A DNA stretch of 57,878 bases, taken from a virus. Of the stretch, positions 1 to 5,653 are shown in pieces. Below the pieces are notes generated by a model, which did no database searches, was not told the origin of the DNA, and saw only the letters and a list, made by a program, of their open reading frames with translations. The position numbers and the translations under genes are program-made. Each line of letters starts with the position of its first letter. Position 1 is the first letter of the stretch. Location: the IMG/VR virus record IMGVR_UViG_3300025141_000108, positions 1-57,878 of that record, one strand, 5' to 3'.

Positions 1-12
1 AAGGAGAACTAA

Positions 13-405
13 ATGGGATATACAAATTATTGGTATCAAAAAGAAAGTTTCACAAAGGGAGAATGGGATGTTCTAAAAGAGGTGGCGAACAAACTTATAG
101 AACCTTTTAGAAATGATTTAGATATAGTAGAAGATGACGAGAACGTTATTAATTTAAATGGTGTGGGGGAAAACTCTCACGAAACTTTTATTCTTACTAA
201 AGAAAAAAGAGAGTTAGATGATTGGGAAAAAAAGTCTGACTGGATTGTGAACGATTACAAAGAAAAGGGTGCATTTAGATTTTGCAAGACTAATAGAAAA
301 CCTTACGACATAATTGTTTGGAATATTTTATTAAAGGCATATGAGATTGCCCCAATCAAACTTAGTATTTCTAATGATGATGGGGAAAAACATGGTTCAC
401 AATAA
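13..405 (+). CDS. Small early protein, MGYT(N/H)YW family, unknown function
   Basis: Encodes 130 residues. The start is fixed by AAGGAG eight bases before ATG. The protein opens with MGYTNYWYQ and closes its core with GAFRFCKTNRKPYD. From memory, proteins opening MGYTHYW with an FCKT.RKPYD motif near the C-terminus are common in phages and bacteria, but no function is known to me. There is no signal peptide or membrane segment; the C-terminal tail is polar. It is the first gene of the plus-strand early cluster, and its own promoter lies outside the window. Confidence 0.8.
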   Translation: MGYTNYWYQKESFTKGEWDVLKEVANKLIEPFRNDLDIVEDDENVINLNGVGENSHETFILTKEKRELDDWEKKSDWIVNDYKEKGAFRFCKTNRKPYDIIVWNILLKAYEIAPIKLSISNDDGEKHGSQ

Positions 406-426
406 TAAAAAAGAAATATAAAAGAC

Positions 427-456
427 TTGACAAAACTTGTCAACTTATGGTATACT
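427..456 (+). promoter_or_regulatory. Early promoter with operator-like inverted repeat
   Basis: TTGACA at 427-432, an 18-base spacer, then TATACT at 451-456 preceded by TG (extended -10). The -35 box is the left arm of a perfect 7-3-7 inverted repeat, TTGACAAAACTTGTCAA (427-443), so a repressor bound there would cover the -35 box. It drives the genes from 502 to 1055. Confidence 0.8.
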
Positions 457-501
457 AATAAGTACAAGATAAAGAAAGAGAGAACAGGAAGGAGAAATTG
501 T

Positions 502-675
502 ATGGTGATGAAAGAAAAGGAACTTTGTACACACAAGTGGGAAAGTCTTTGTTGTAAAGAAGAAGAACAAGATAACCTACAATTCATCTGCCCAAAATGT
601 TTTGGGTGGAGCGACATGAAGTGTTTCAAATGTTATAACTATAAAAGGAGAGAAGTAAATGAAAACGGAAAATAA
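502..675 (+). CDS. Small zinc-finger protein
   Basis: 57 residues. I start it at ATG 502, after the ribosome site GGAAGGAG and downstream of the promoter; an in-frame ATG at 427 would lie inside the -35 box and is rejected. The middle carries CTHKW, then CPKCFGW and CFKCYNY, giving C-x2-C pairs typical of a zinc ribbon. Function unknown; probably nucleic-acid or protein binding. The stop overlaps the next gene by 17 bases, which suggests translational coupling. Confidence 0.75.
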   Translation: MVMKEKELCTHKWESLCCKEEEQDNLQFICPKCFGWSDMKCFKCYNYKRREVNENGK

Positions 676-826
676 TAATGACTTACTAACAAAAGGGATT
701 GAAGTGGCACTGGTTGATACAATTAAAAAAAGTGCAACACCTTTGAAGATGCACATTTCAAATAATCGTGCTAGTATAATTGCAAAAGTAATTATGAATG
801 AATGGGAAATAGAACCTAAAAACTAG
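659..826 (+). CDS. Small protein of unknown function
   Basis: 55 residues, too short for a length-filtered gene list. It begins MKTENNNDLLTKGIEVALVD and ends NEWEIEPKN. The ribosome site AAAGGAGAGAAGTAA sits before ATG 659. No recognisable domain, cysteine or membrane segment. It overlaps the preceding gene and is followed ten bases later by the next start, so it is the middle of a three-gene operon (502-1055). Confidence 0.7.
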   Translation: MKTENNNDLLTKGIEVALVDTIKKSATPLKMHISNNRASIIAKVIMNEWEIEPKN

Positions 827-836
827 GAGTAATAAA

Positions 837-1055
837 ATGGAGAATGTGGATAGAAAAATCTTTGATGAACTATTCTACTTTAAACAAGAAGTGGAAAAGG
901 AACTCAAAGAATTGAGGGGAATTATGGGAGAACTTATACAAGTAATTAACTCGTTAAAGGAAAACTCTAATAAAGAAATCCTAATGATGAAAGACTTACT
1001 AGAAAAGTTTACTGATGAGAACAACTTTTTGAAACATGAACTAACAAAGAAATAG
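837..1055 (+). CDS. Short coiled-coil protein
   Basis: 72 residues after a clear AGGAG site. Nearly the whole chain is charged and leucine/isoleucine-rich with heptad-like spacing (FKQEVEKELKELRG, then LMMKDLLEKF), which predicts an alpha-helical coiled coil. Function unknown; such early phage proteins often bind host proteins, but nothing here proves that. It is the last gene before the terminator at 1081 and stops with TAG, so TAG works as a stop codon in this genome. Confidence 0.75.
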   Translation: MENVDRKIFDELFYFKQEVEKELKELRGIMGELIQVINSLKENSNKEILMMKDLLEKFTDENNFLKHELTKK

Positions 1056-1080
1056 AAAATAGGTTCACTCAAAAACAAAG

Positions 1081-1112
1081 ATGCCCAATCGAAAGGTTGG
1101 GTATTTTTTTGT
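1081..1112 (+). terminator. Rho-independent terminator of the first early operon
   Basis: GCCCAATCGAAAGGTTGGG forms a six-to-seven base-pair stem, followed by TATTTTTTT. The same loop and stem core recur in opposite orientation at 3888-3907. Confidence 0.85.
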
Positions 1113-1117
1113 CTTCT

Positions 1118-1225
1118 TCACCAGCATGGGACCGGCAGCATCACCGGAAAAAACAGCTCCACACGATATATCGTAGAGCAGACCATGCGGGAAAAATACT
1201 GGAGGAAGGCTGGATAAATTCTGGA
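1118..1225 (+). repeat. Composite intergenic element E1 (CGATATATCG)
   Basis: Core palindrome CGATATATCG at 1164-1173, AGACC (GGTCT reversed) at 1180-1184, and flanking words CACCAGC, GGCAGC, CACCGG, CAGCTCC and GGCTGG. It lies between the terminator at 1081-1112 and the start of the next unit (1292). It is noticeably richer in G and C than the surrounding genes and no convincing gene covers it. Confidence 0.7.
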
Positions 1226-1291
1226 GAAATTCTAAGTAGACCTTTTTTACGAGGTGTGATAAAATATAAGTATAAGGAGAAAAGGAAACCA

Positions 1292-1378
1292 ATGATTATT
1301 AAACTACTCAAAAAGTTTAAACTACCAATATATGTTTTGGGCATAATTGGATTAACTATTATTAATGTTATTTATTAG
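1292..1378 (+). CDS. 28-residue single-pass membrane peptide
   Basis: Reads MIIKLLKKFKLPIYVLGIIG and continues with a hydrophobic helix to NVIY. A basic N-terminus followed by about 18 apolar residues predicts one membrane helix with its N-terminus in the cytoplasm. The ribosome site AAGGAGAAAAGG is present, though spaced slightly long. Function unknown. It stands just ahead of the 38-residue gene at 1388. Confidence 0.6.
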   Translation: MIIKLLKKFKLPIYVLGIIGLTIINVIY

Positions 1379-1387
1379 GAGGCAACA

Positions 1388-1504
1388 ATGACAATGCAAA
1401 ATGATTTAGATTATGACGAACTCTATGAAAACCTAAAAGAAGAATTAGGAAGAGAACCCAATGAAGATGAGATTAATGAAAGATTTGAAAACTCGTCTAA
1501 TTAG
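1388..1504 (+). CDS. 38-residue acidic protein
   Basis: Reads MTMQNDLDYDELYENLKEEL and ends EINERFENSSN. The ribosome site TAGGAGG is strong. Highly acidic and helical in character, with no cysteines. Very small acidic early phage proteins often act as DNA mimics or bind host enzymes; that is only a possibility here. Its start follows the stop of the 28-residue gene by nine bases. Confidence 0.6.
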   Translation: MTMQNDLDYDELYENLKEELGREPNEDEINERFENSSN

Positions 1505-1507
1505 GTC

Positions 1508-1537
1508 TTGACAATATTTGACAACTTATGATATACT
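1508..1537 (+). promoter_or_regulatory. Early promoter with TTGACAA direct repeat
   Basis: TTGACA at 1508-1513, an 18-base spacer containing a second TTGACAA, and TATACT at 1532-1537 preceded by TG. Same architecture as the promoters at 427 and 1816. Confidence 0.8.
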
Positions 1538-1567
1538 TATTAATATAAAGAAAAAAGAAAGATAATC

Positions 1568-1804
1568 ATGACAAAAAGAAAAGCCCTTAAAGATATAAAA
1601 TTTCACATTGATATTAATAATGGGTATTTAAATGGTTTATTAAATAGAAATGCCCAGAGATATTATACTAAAGAAATGCAAGATAAATTTTTTAAAGATA
1701 TTAATAAAATTATTGAACAAGCAAAACTGACTTATAATGATTTAATAAGTTATGGAATTATTGGCAAAGATAATTCATTTAATATTAAAACTTTGCATAA
1801 GTAA
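1568..1804 (+). CDS. Small early protein of unknown function
   Basis: 78 residues, basic, beginning MTKRKALKDIKFHIDINNGY. No motif recognised. Alone in its transcription unit, between the promoters at 1508 and 1816. The ribosome site GAAAGATAATC is weaker than its neighbours'. The lysine/asparagine-rich make-up reflects the high AT content of the region. Confidence 0.65.
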   Translation: MTKRKALKDIKFHIDINNGYLNGLLNRNAQRYYTKEMQDKFFKDINKIIEQAKLTYNDLISYGIIGKDNSFNIKTLHK

Positions 1805-1815
1805 TAAAAAAACAC

Positions 1816-1845
1816 TTGACAATATTTGACAAGGTATGTTATAAT
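1816..1845 (+). promoter_or_regulatory. Early promoter with TTGACAA direct repeat
   Basis: TTGACA at 1816-1821, an 18-base spacer holding a second TTGACAA, then TATAAT at 1840-1845 preceded by TG. The closest match to the bacterial consensus in the window; drives 1886-2303. Confidence 0.85.
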
Positions 1846-1885
1846 ATAGATATAGGAAATAAAAAAAGTCATAAGGAGAATAAAA

Positions 1886-2167
1886 ATGGCAATCAAGATT
1901 TCAAGAAAAGATGGAGTGGAACTACTAAAGAACTCTAATGGATTAATGGTAGGAACAGACTTCATAAAGAAAAACGGAGACGATAGAAAATTGAATGGTA
2001 GATTAGGTGTTAAGAAACACCTTAAAGGTGGAGAGTTAAAATACAATCCATCTGACTATGGATTAATGACTATCTTCGATGTTCAGAAAAAAGAATACCG
2101 AATGGTAAACTTAGAAACATTATATGCAATGAGAATTCAAGGAGTAGAATATGAAATCGTTGACTAG
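1886..2167 (+). CDS. Small early protein, possible SH3-like beta-barrel
   Basis: 93 residues after TAAGGAG. The second half (GVKKHLKGGELKYNPSDYGL, then MTIFDVQKKEYRMVNLETL) alternates short hydrophobic strands with turns, which suggests a small beta-barrel. From memory, similar phage proteins are annotated as SH3 beta-barrel fold proteins; I hold this only as a suggestion. Expressed from the strongest early promoter. It overlaps the next gene by 17 bases. Confidence 0.75.
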   Translation: MAIKISRKDGVELLKNSNGLMVGTDFIKKNGDDRKLNGRLGVKKHLKGGELKYNPSDYGLMTIFDVQKKEYRMVNLETLYAMRIQGVEYEIVD

Positions 2168-2303
2168 AATATGGATAGGTAAAATAAAAAATGGGGTACA
2201 TGAATTAACTCATGTACCTACCGAAACCATTTTCACAAGTATTGAAGATGCAATTATCTTTGATAAAATGTGGAAAAGTGAACAACAAGACAAAATGAAT
2301 TAA
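2151..2303 (+). CDS. 50-residue protein of unknown function
   Basis: Reads MKSLTRIWIGKIKNGVHELT and ends KSEQQDKMN. The ribosome site AAGGAGTAGAAT lies inside the end of the preceding gene. No motif recognised. It is the last plus-strand gene, followed by the terminator at 2331. Confidence 0.65.
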   Translation: MKSLTRIWIGKIKNGVHELTHVPTETIFTSIEDAIIFDKMWKSEQQDKMN

Positions 2304-2330
2304 CCTCATTTTTTATCCTCCAAAAATTAT

Positions 2331-2363
2331 CCTCCTAGATTAATTTCTAGGGGGATTTTTTTT
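2331..2363 (+). terminator. Rho-independent terminator ending the plus-strand genes
   Basis: CCTCCTAGA, a short loop, TTCTAGGGGG, then A and eight T. Ends the 1886-2303 unit. Confidence 0.85.
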
Positions 2364-2397
2364 ACCCCAGTTTTCGGCAAAGACAAGAGTCAGATTT

Positions 2398-2495
2398 TTT
2401 TGGTCCAGCATGGTCTTCCTACGATATATCGTACAACCTTATCCAGCTGAGTTTTGTGACCGAAGTGTGACTGGGGTTCTCCAGCTGAGTCGGTA
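2398..2495 (+). repeat. Composite intergenic element E2 (CGATATATCG)
   Basis: Core CGATATATCG at 2422-2431 inside the 14-base palindrome TACGATATATCGTA; GGTCT at 2412-2416; CCAGCAT just before it; and two copies of TCCAGCTGAGT about 30 bases apart downstream. It follows the plus-strand terminator and sits in the convergent region. Confidence 0.7.
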
Positions 2496-2696
2496 TTTTT
2501 TAAGGGTCGGTAAAACTCGTAATGAAATAACTAGGAAGATATAAACAATTTGGAATAGGGTGGAATAGTGGGGGGAACAATACCTACCTCTCAATCCCTC
2601 CACACTAGATGAATGCCTAGGGTCTATGGGGAAGTAGTCGAAGGGTAAGAAGTCTAAGGGTCTTACCGAAGGGTCTTAAACGAAAGAAACCAAGAC
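2496..2696. other. Gene-free convergent region with short repeats
   Basis: No open frame with a ribosome site on either strand. It holds repeated AAGGGT words (TCGAAGGGT, CTAAGGGTCTTA, CGAAGGGTCTTA), an imperfect inverted repeat GGGTAAGA/TCTTACC, and a G-rich stretch AGTGGGGGGAA. Plus-strand genes end at 2303 and minus-strand genes end at 2744, so both operons point into it. This could be an origin, packaging or partition site; the sequence alone does not decide. Confidence 0.45.
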
Positions 2697-2698
2697 AC

Positions 2699-2728
2699 AA
2701 AAAAAGACACCCTCCTAAGAGAGTGCCT
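2699..2728 (-). terminator. Rho-independent terminator
   Basis: On the minus strand GGCACTCTC, loop TTAG, GAGGGTGTC, then seven T. Ends the 2744-2911 gene. Confidence 0.85.
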
Positions 2729-2743
2729 CTTTATGATTGGTTC

Positions 2744-2911
2744 TTATGGGGCTTGAAACTTATATCCCATGCGTTCTAACCGTTTAGGAATAACCACTTC
2801 GCCATTACACTTTAGACAACACCTGCCGTTTGTAACGGGTTGTGCGTTATGTCCTTGTGTCCAACCACCGAACTCTACGCCAATCTCATTATTACAAATA
2901 TCGCAATTCAT
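2744..2911 (-). CDS. 55-residue zinc-ribbon protein
   Basis: Starts MNCDICNNEIGVEFGGWTQG. Two cysteine pairs, C-x2-C at the N-terminus and CC-x2-C in the middle (GRCCLKCNGE), fit one zinc site. The ribosome site is AAGGAGG. It is the only gene between its promoter (2961-2990) and its terminator (2699-2728), so it is a monocistronic unit. Function unknown. Confidence 0.75.
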   Translation of the reverse strand: MNCDICNNEIGVEFGGWTQGHNAQPVTNGRCCLKCNGEVVIPKRLERMGYKFQAP

Positions 2912-2960
2912 AATATCCTCCTTGTTTGTTGTTCCTAACTTGTAGGAACTTGTTTCTTTA

Positions 2961-2990
2961 ATACTACACTGGTAGTAAGTCTTTTGTCAA
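2961..2990 (-). promoter_or_regulatory. Early promoter, minus strand
   Basis: TTGACA (2985-2990, reversed), 18-base spacer, TAGTAT (2961-2966). Upstream is a second copy, giving TTGGCAAGATTTGACAA; here the -35 box is the inner copy, unlike the plus-strand promoters. Confidence 0.75.
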
Positions 2991-3020
2991 ATCTTGCCAA
3001 ATCAAAAAGGTCTACGTTGA

Positions 3021-3206
3021 TTAGTCCCATTTATATCGAAATGATTTTCGAGCTATCACGTTCTTCCCCATAGCATTGCTTACTTCTTCCTGAATGTCGG
3101 CTGGGATAGATGTTCCTTGGTAACTACAAGCCATACACTTTCTTTCCTCGTGTGCGTACATCTTTGTGTAACTCTTACTATTACATCGTGGGCATTGGTT
3201 GTTCAT
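3021..3206 (-). CDS. 61-residue zinc-ribbon protein
   Basis: Begins MNNQCPRCNSKSYTKMYAHE, then RKCMACSYQG: a classic C-x2-C, C-x2-C zinc ribbon. The C-terminal half is polar (IQEEVSNAMGKNVIARKSFR). Ribosome site AAAGGAG. No terminator is obvious after it, so transcripts may continue into 2744-2911. Confidence 0.75.
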   Translation of the reverse strand: MNNQCPRCNSKSYTKMYAHEERKCMACSYQGTSIPADIQEEVSNAMGKNVIARKSFRYKWD

Positions 3207-3228
3207 ATTTATTCTCCTTTCGCCACTT

Positions 3229-3258
3229 GTTATACTTTCATTATATCATGAGTGTCAA
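3229..3258 (-). promoter_or_regulatory. Early promoter, minus strand
   Basis: TTGACA (3253-3258), 18-base spacer, TATAAC (3229-3234). A better -10 sequence, TATAAT at 3240-3245, has no well-placed -35. Downstream is AACAAGTGG, a word shared with other minus-strand promoters. Confidence 0.6.
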
Positions 3259-3277
3259 CCTAACAAGACTCGTGTTA

Positions 3278-3396
3278 AGTTATCCAGCAAAGGTGTGGCA
3301 GGAAAGAACCCAGAAGTCACCAGAGCGATATATCGTATAGACCTATTTTCTGGTGATGCCGGTGAAGTTTGCTGGTGAATACCAAGATGCTGGGGG
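3278..3396 (-). repeat. Composite intergenic element E3 (CGATATATCG)
   Basis: Core CGATATATCG at 3326-3335 and GGTCT reversed at 3339-3343. Read on the minus strand it carries CACCAGCA, TTCACCGGCATCACCAG and, past the core, CTGGTGAC and TTTGCTGGA. It lies between the terminator at 3398-3432 and the promoter at 3229-3258. E1 shares the word TTCACCAGCA. Confidence 0.7.
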
Positions 3397-3397
3397 A

Positions 3398-3432
3398 ATA
3401 AAAAAATCCCCTACCAACTTAATGGTAGAGGA
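3398..3432 (-). terminator. Rho-independent terminator
   Basis: On the minus strand CCTCTACCA, loop TTAAG, TTGGTAGGGG, then A and seven T. Ends the 3461-3622 unit. Confidence 0.85.
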
Positions 3433-3460
3433 CTTCGTTTTTATGAGTCGGTAAATTTCT

Positions 3461-3622
3461 TTACATATCTATATTGAACTCTTTAGGTTTCTTTACATAG
3501 AACTTAGCAATGTTTCCTATTGTTTCTATAACCGTTTCCTCAGTAATCTTGCCTCCATCGAATTCATCTAGTAGGCTTCGCAAGTCCTCTGAGAGAGTCG
3601 TTGTGATTTCATCCTGTGCCAT
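3461..3622 (-). CDS. 53-residue protein of unknown function
   Basis: Reads MAQDEITTTLSEDLRSLLDE and ends KEFNIDM. Acidic and helical, with no cysteines. The ribosome site AAGGAGAATAAG precedes ATG 3622. It is alone between its promoter (3694-3723) and its terminator. Confidence 0.7.
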   Translation of the reverse strand: MAQDEITTTLSEDLRSLLDEFDGGKITEETVIETIGNIAKFYVKKPKEFNIDM

Positions 3623-3693
3623 CTTATTCTCCTTAGTATTACCCTATTTAATTAAACTCCCCAAGAGGGCAACCTTGAGGAGTATACATATAT

Positions 3694-3723
3694 AGAATAA
3701 CATAATGATTAGACTTTTGTCAA
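3694..3723 (-). promoter_or_regulatory. Early promoter, minus strand
   Basis: TTGACA (3718-3723), 18-base spacer, TATTCT (3694-3699) preceded by TG. Upstream copy gives TTGGCAAGACTTGACAA, almost identical to the repeat at the 2961 promoter. Confidence 0.7.
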
Positions 3724-3759
3724 GTCTTGCCAAGGTCTTATACAAATTTAATTTATCTG

Positions 3760-3876
3760 CCCAGCCGTTGGTACAGGAATCGAATGCTGGAGGAAGACCA
3801 TAGTTCTCAGCTGGAAAAGGTCTGCAGAGCGATATATCGTAGAACCCCCCTCCTGCAAAATTTTACAGGGGGTGAT
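3760..3876 (+). repeat. Composite intergenic element E4 (CGATATATCG)
   Basis: Core CGATATATCG at 3830-3839, GGTCT at 3819-3823, with CCAGCCG, ATGCTGGAGG and CAGCTGG before it and a hairpin-capable CCCCCCTCCTG/CAGGGGG after it. It lies between the terminator of the 3878-4090 RNA and the promoter at 3694-3723. Confidence 0.7.
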
Positions 3877-3907
3877 AAAAAAAGAAACCCCAACCTTTCG
3901 ATTGGGG
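3877..3907 (-). terminator. Rho-independent terminator of RNA-A
   Basis: On the minus strand CCCCAATCGAAAGGTTGGGG then TTTCTTTTTTT. The stem core matches the plus-strand terminator at 1081. Confidence 0.9.
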
Positions 3908-4090
3908 CTTCCCGTGTTTGATAGTTTCCTATCTTACACAATCCAAGGAGAATACATGGATTTGTGGTGAACTCACTTCCTGTACTACATGGGGGTTATT
4001 TCCCCTCGCTTAGTGTGAGCCTCTTCTCTTGTATTATAGGATGCTTATAAACCCACCCCACAGGAATCAGACCATTATTACTTCCTTGAT
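3878..4090 (-). ncRNA. Probable structured non-coding RNA (RNA-A), about 210 nt
   Basis: A promoter (4097-4124) and a strong terminator (3877-3907) bound about 210 bases with no real open frame; the only ATG with a good ribosome site reads Met-Val-stop. Hairpins seen by eye, 5' to 3' on the minus strand: a GCTCAC/GTGAGT stem enclosing GGGG-AAATAA-CCCC (3971-4020); CACAAATCC/GGATTGTG (3937-3966); a GATAG-GAAA-CTATC stem with a GNRA loop (3920-3933); and the terminator. It is not upstream of a gene it could control as a riboswitch. I do not recognise the RNA class. Confidence 0.55.
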
Positions 4091-4096
4091 TATTCT

Positions 4097-4124
4097 ATTA
4101 TAACATTTCTTTCCTTTGTGTCAA
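4097..4124 (-). promoter_or_regulatory. Promoter of RNA-A
   Basis: TTGACA (4119-4124), 16-base spacer, TATAAT (4097-4102). Consensus -10 and -35 boxes; start expected near 4090. Confidence 0.8.
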
Positions 4125-4166
4125 GGGGTTGGAACTACCTTTCCTTCCCCTCGCCACTCGGTTGTT

Positions 4167-4853
4167 CTATCGGTTCGCTTCAAAGAATGCTTTCGCAAAT
4201 CCTTGAGGTGTGATACTTCGATAGTACTTCCTTCCTAAATCTTTCCCACTAGGAGTCGTAAATTCTCCCTTGTCTATTTTATTCTTATAGTACAAACCAC
4301 TCATTGGTTCTTTGATTCTTTCCCCTTTTAATAAAGGTGAACCCTCGAACATGTTTATCTTTGATTTATCATAAGATTGTTTTGTGGGTTTGTTAAACCA
4401 TCCCCATAAATAAGTGTACTTAGAATAGTAATCACCAAATTCATAAGGGTGAAATTTGAAGAGAGGTTCTCCCAAAAACTTCTTTAGTTTACCTACGGGA
4501 TTTTCCAATGCAAACCATTGTGGTTGAAGTGCATATGCAATTCTAAAACATGCATCCACGACTCCTATGCCTTCCACGATTTGTTGGTCACTTCTCTTCC
4601 ATGCATTTCCTGCAATCGAAAAGTAAGTACAATCTGGGGCGGCAAGAATGCCTCGAACTCTCCCTTGATACTTCTTTATATCTATCCATTCTCCATTGCC
4701 TCGTGGTTCGTCTGAAGATTGTGATGGAAATAATCTTACATCATATTGTGGAAAAGTAATTGGTATAACTTCATACTCTCCACTTTCGATATAAGGAATT
4801 TCCCAACTTCCACTACCACTACAAAGGGATAGGATAATTGGTTTCTCATCCAT
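4167..4853 (-). CDS. Phage DNA cytosine methyltransferase-like protein
   Basis: 228 residues. Motif I-like LSLCSGSGSWEIP lies at residues 9-20, a motif IV-like APDCTYFS at 72-79 with a candidate nucleophile Cys75, and ENPVG at 117-121. This pattern (PxC-T-x-S plus ENPVG) is that of short phage cytosine-methyltransferase-like proteins, which often lack a clear target-recognition domain. Activity could be methylation or a related modification at C5 of pyrimidines. It differs strongly from the full-length C5 methyltransferase at 35499. Single-gene unit with its own promoter at 4896-4924. Confidence 0.7.
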   Translation of the reverse strand: MDEKPIILSLCSGSGSWEIPYIESGEYEVIPITFPQYDVRLFPSQSSDEPRGNGEWIDIKKYQGRVRGILAAPDCTYFSIAGNAWKRSDQQIVEGIGVVDACFRIAYALQPQWFALENPVGKLKKFLGEPLFKFHPYEFGDYYSKYTYLWGWFNKPTKQSYDKSKINMFEGSPLLKGERIKEPMSGLYYKNKIDKGEFTTPSGKDLGRKYYRSITPQGFAKAFFEANR

Positions 4854-4895
4854 ATTATTTTCTCCTTGTTGTATGGTTTTATACCTTACATTATT

Positions 4896-4924
4896 AGTAT
4901 AACATTTTTAACCGATTGTGTCAA
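4896..4924 (-). promoter_or_regulatory. Promoter of the methyltransferase-like gene
   Basis: TTGACA (4919-4924), 17-base spacer, TATACT (4896-4901). The -35 box lies inside the end of the upstream gene. Confidence 0.8.
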
Positions 4925-5123
4925 TATCATACTTCCATCCTTTTGGGGCTTTGACATCTCCATTTTCAATCATTGCATGTGCGATTCTACCAAATCTTCC
5001 TTGTAAAGACCATGCTAATCCTGTATCTACAAGATGTTGCCATGCTTCCTTAAGTTCTTCTTCAGTACCTTCTATTATTCCTTCCGCTAGTTCAACGGCA
5101 GTTATATTATCCATCTTAATCAT
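4908..5123 (-). CDS. Small phage protein with WxLQGxFGR motif
   Basis: 71 residues. The core EAWQHLVDTGLAWSLQGRFG resembles, from memory, small proteins seen in many phages that have a conserved W-x-LQG-x-FGR stretch; no function is known to me. The start ATG overlaps the stop of the upstream gene at 5123, implying coupled translation. No membrane segment or cysteines. Confidence 0.7.
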   Translation of the reverse strand: MIKMDNITAVELAEGIIEGTEEELKEAWQHLVDTGLAWSLQGRFGRIAHAMIENGDVKAPKGWKYDIDTIG

Positions 5124-5305
5124 TAAACTTCCTCCTCACAAACATCCCCTTTGTTCAACCAAGTTCCATGTTCACACTTGTCTATGATTTCCCAGTTGTC
5201 CATGTCGGCTCTACGAAGACCATTTTCTATAAGTTGTTCTAGTTCTTCATGGGACCCACTAATTGTGATTTCACTATATTCCACATCTTGATTACATGTT
5301 GCCAT
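5123..5305 (-). CDS. Small acidic protein of unknown function
   Basis: 60 residues, MATCNQDVEYSEITISGSHE, then EELEQLIENGLRR and a C-terminal half with Cys, His and Trp (DKCEHGTWLNKGDVCEEEV). Four cysteines and one histidine could hold a metal but the spacing is not canonical. First gene of a two-gene operon with 4908-5123; ribosome site AAGGAG. Confidence 0.65.
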   Translation of the reverse strand: MATCNQDVEYSEITISGSHEELEQLIENGLRRADMDNWEIIDKCEHGTWLNKGDVCEEEV

Positions 5306-5338
5306 ATCTTTTTCTCCTTGTAACTATTATATTAATAT

Positions 5339-5365
5339 ATTATAACAGTTGGTAAAAAAAGTCAA
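5339..5365 (-). promoter_or_regulatory. Promoter of the 5305-4908 operon
   Basis: TTGACT (5360-5365), a short 15-base spacer containing ACCAACTG, and TATAAT (5339-5344). The spacer word resembles AACAACTG in the other minus-strand promoters. Confidence 0.65.
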
Positions 5366-5373
5366 GGGGGTAT

Positions 5374-5432
5374 AAAAAAGAAACCAGCTATGTTCACTAC
5401 TAAGATTATTATTAGTGACTTTCATAACTGGT
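5374..5432 (-). terminator. Long two-part terminator hairpin of RNA-B
   Basis: On the minus strand an outer stem ACCAG-TATG/CATA-CTGGT encloses a second stem TCACTA/TAGTGA, followed by TTTCTTTTTT. Confidence 0.8.
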
Positions 5433-5618
5433 CTCTAGTGTGGAATGTTTTAAGAAGGTGCAATGCATCGTAAATCATTCCTTCCTTTGCTTCCTTGTAT
5501 CTCTTTCCCTGCGCTGAGAAGAGATGGTTCCACTACAGCAAAAGCAGTTTAATGACATAATGTATTAAGAGAAGCTTTCTCATCTTCAATCCCATACTAT
5601 TACTTAGGTCAGTTCCAT
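5374..5618 (-). ncRNA. Probable non-coding RNA or tiny coding unit (RNA-B), about 245 nt
   Basis: Bounded by a consensus promoter (5625-5653) and a terminator (5374-5432). No open frame has the strong ribosome site found elsewhere. One frame reads a 20-codon ORF (MGLKMRKLLL...), then TAG, then 36 protein-like codons (GKRYKEAKEGMIYDALHL); the overlapping frame offers a GTG-started 28-codon ORF. Hairpins include GAGAA/TTCTC and ATCTCTT/AAGAGAT. I favour an RNA, but a small gene broken by an amber codon remains possible. Confidence 0.4.
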
Positions 5619-5624
5619 ATTATT

Positions 5625-5653
5625 ATTATACTACACTTTTTAGTTTTTGTCAA
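5625..5653 (-). promoter_or_regulatory. Promoter of RNA-B
   Basis: TTGACA (5648-5653), exactly 17 bases, TATAAT (5625-5630): a full consensus promoter. Confidence 0.85.

Noticed and set aside
1097-1378. 93-codon plus-strand ORF starting in the terminator
   Set aside because: It reads through the E1 element; the real gene with a ribosome site is the 28-codon ORF from ATG 1292 in the same frame.
3727-3921. 64-codon plus-strand ORF across E4
   Set aside because: No ribosome site; it runs through the CGATATATCG element and the RNA-A terminator, and its composition is not like the neighbouring genes.
3900-4080. tRNA or tmRNA in the gene-free stretch
   Set aside because: No cloverleaf, T-loop GTTCGA or CCA end; the hairpins fit an unassigned RNA instead.
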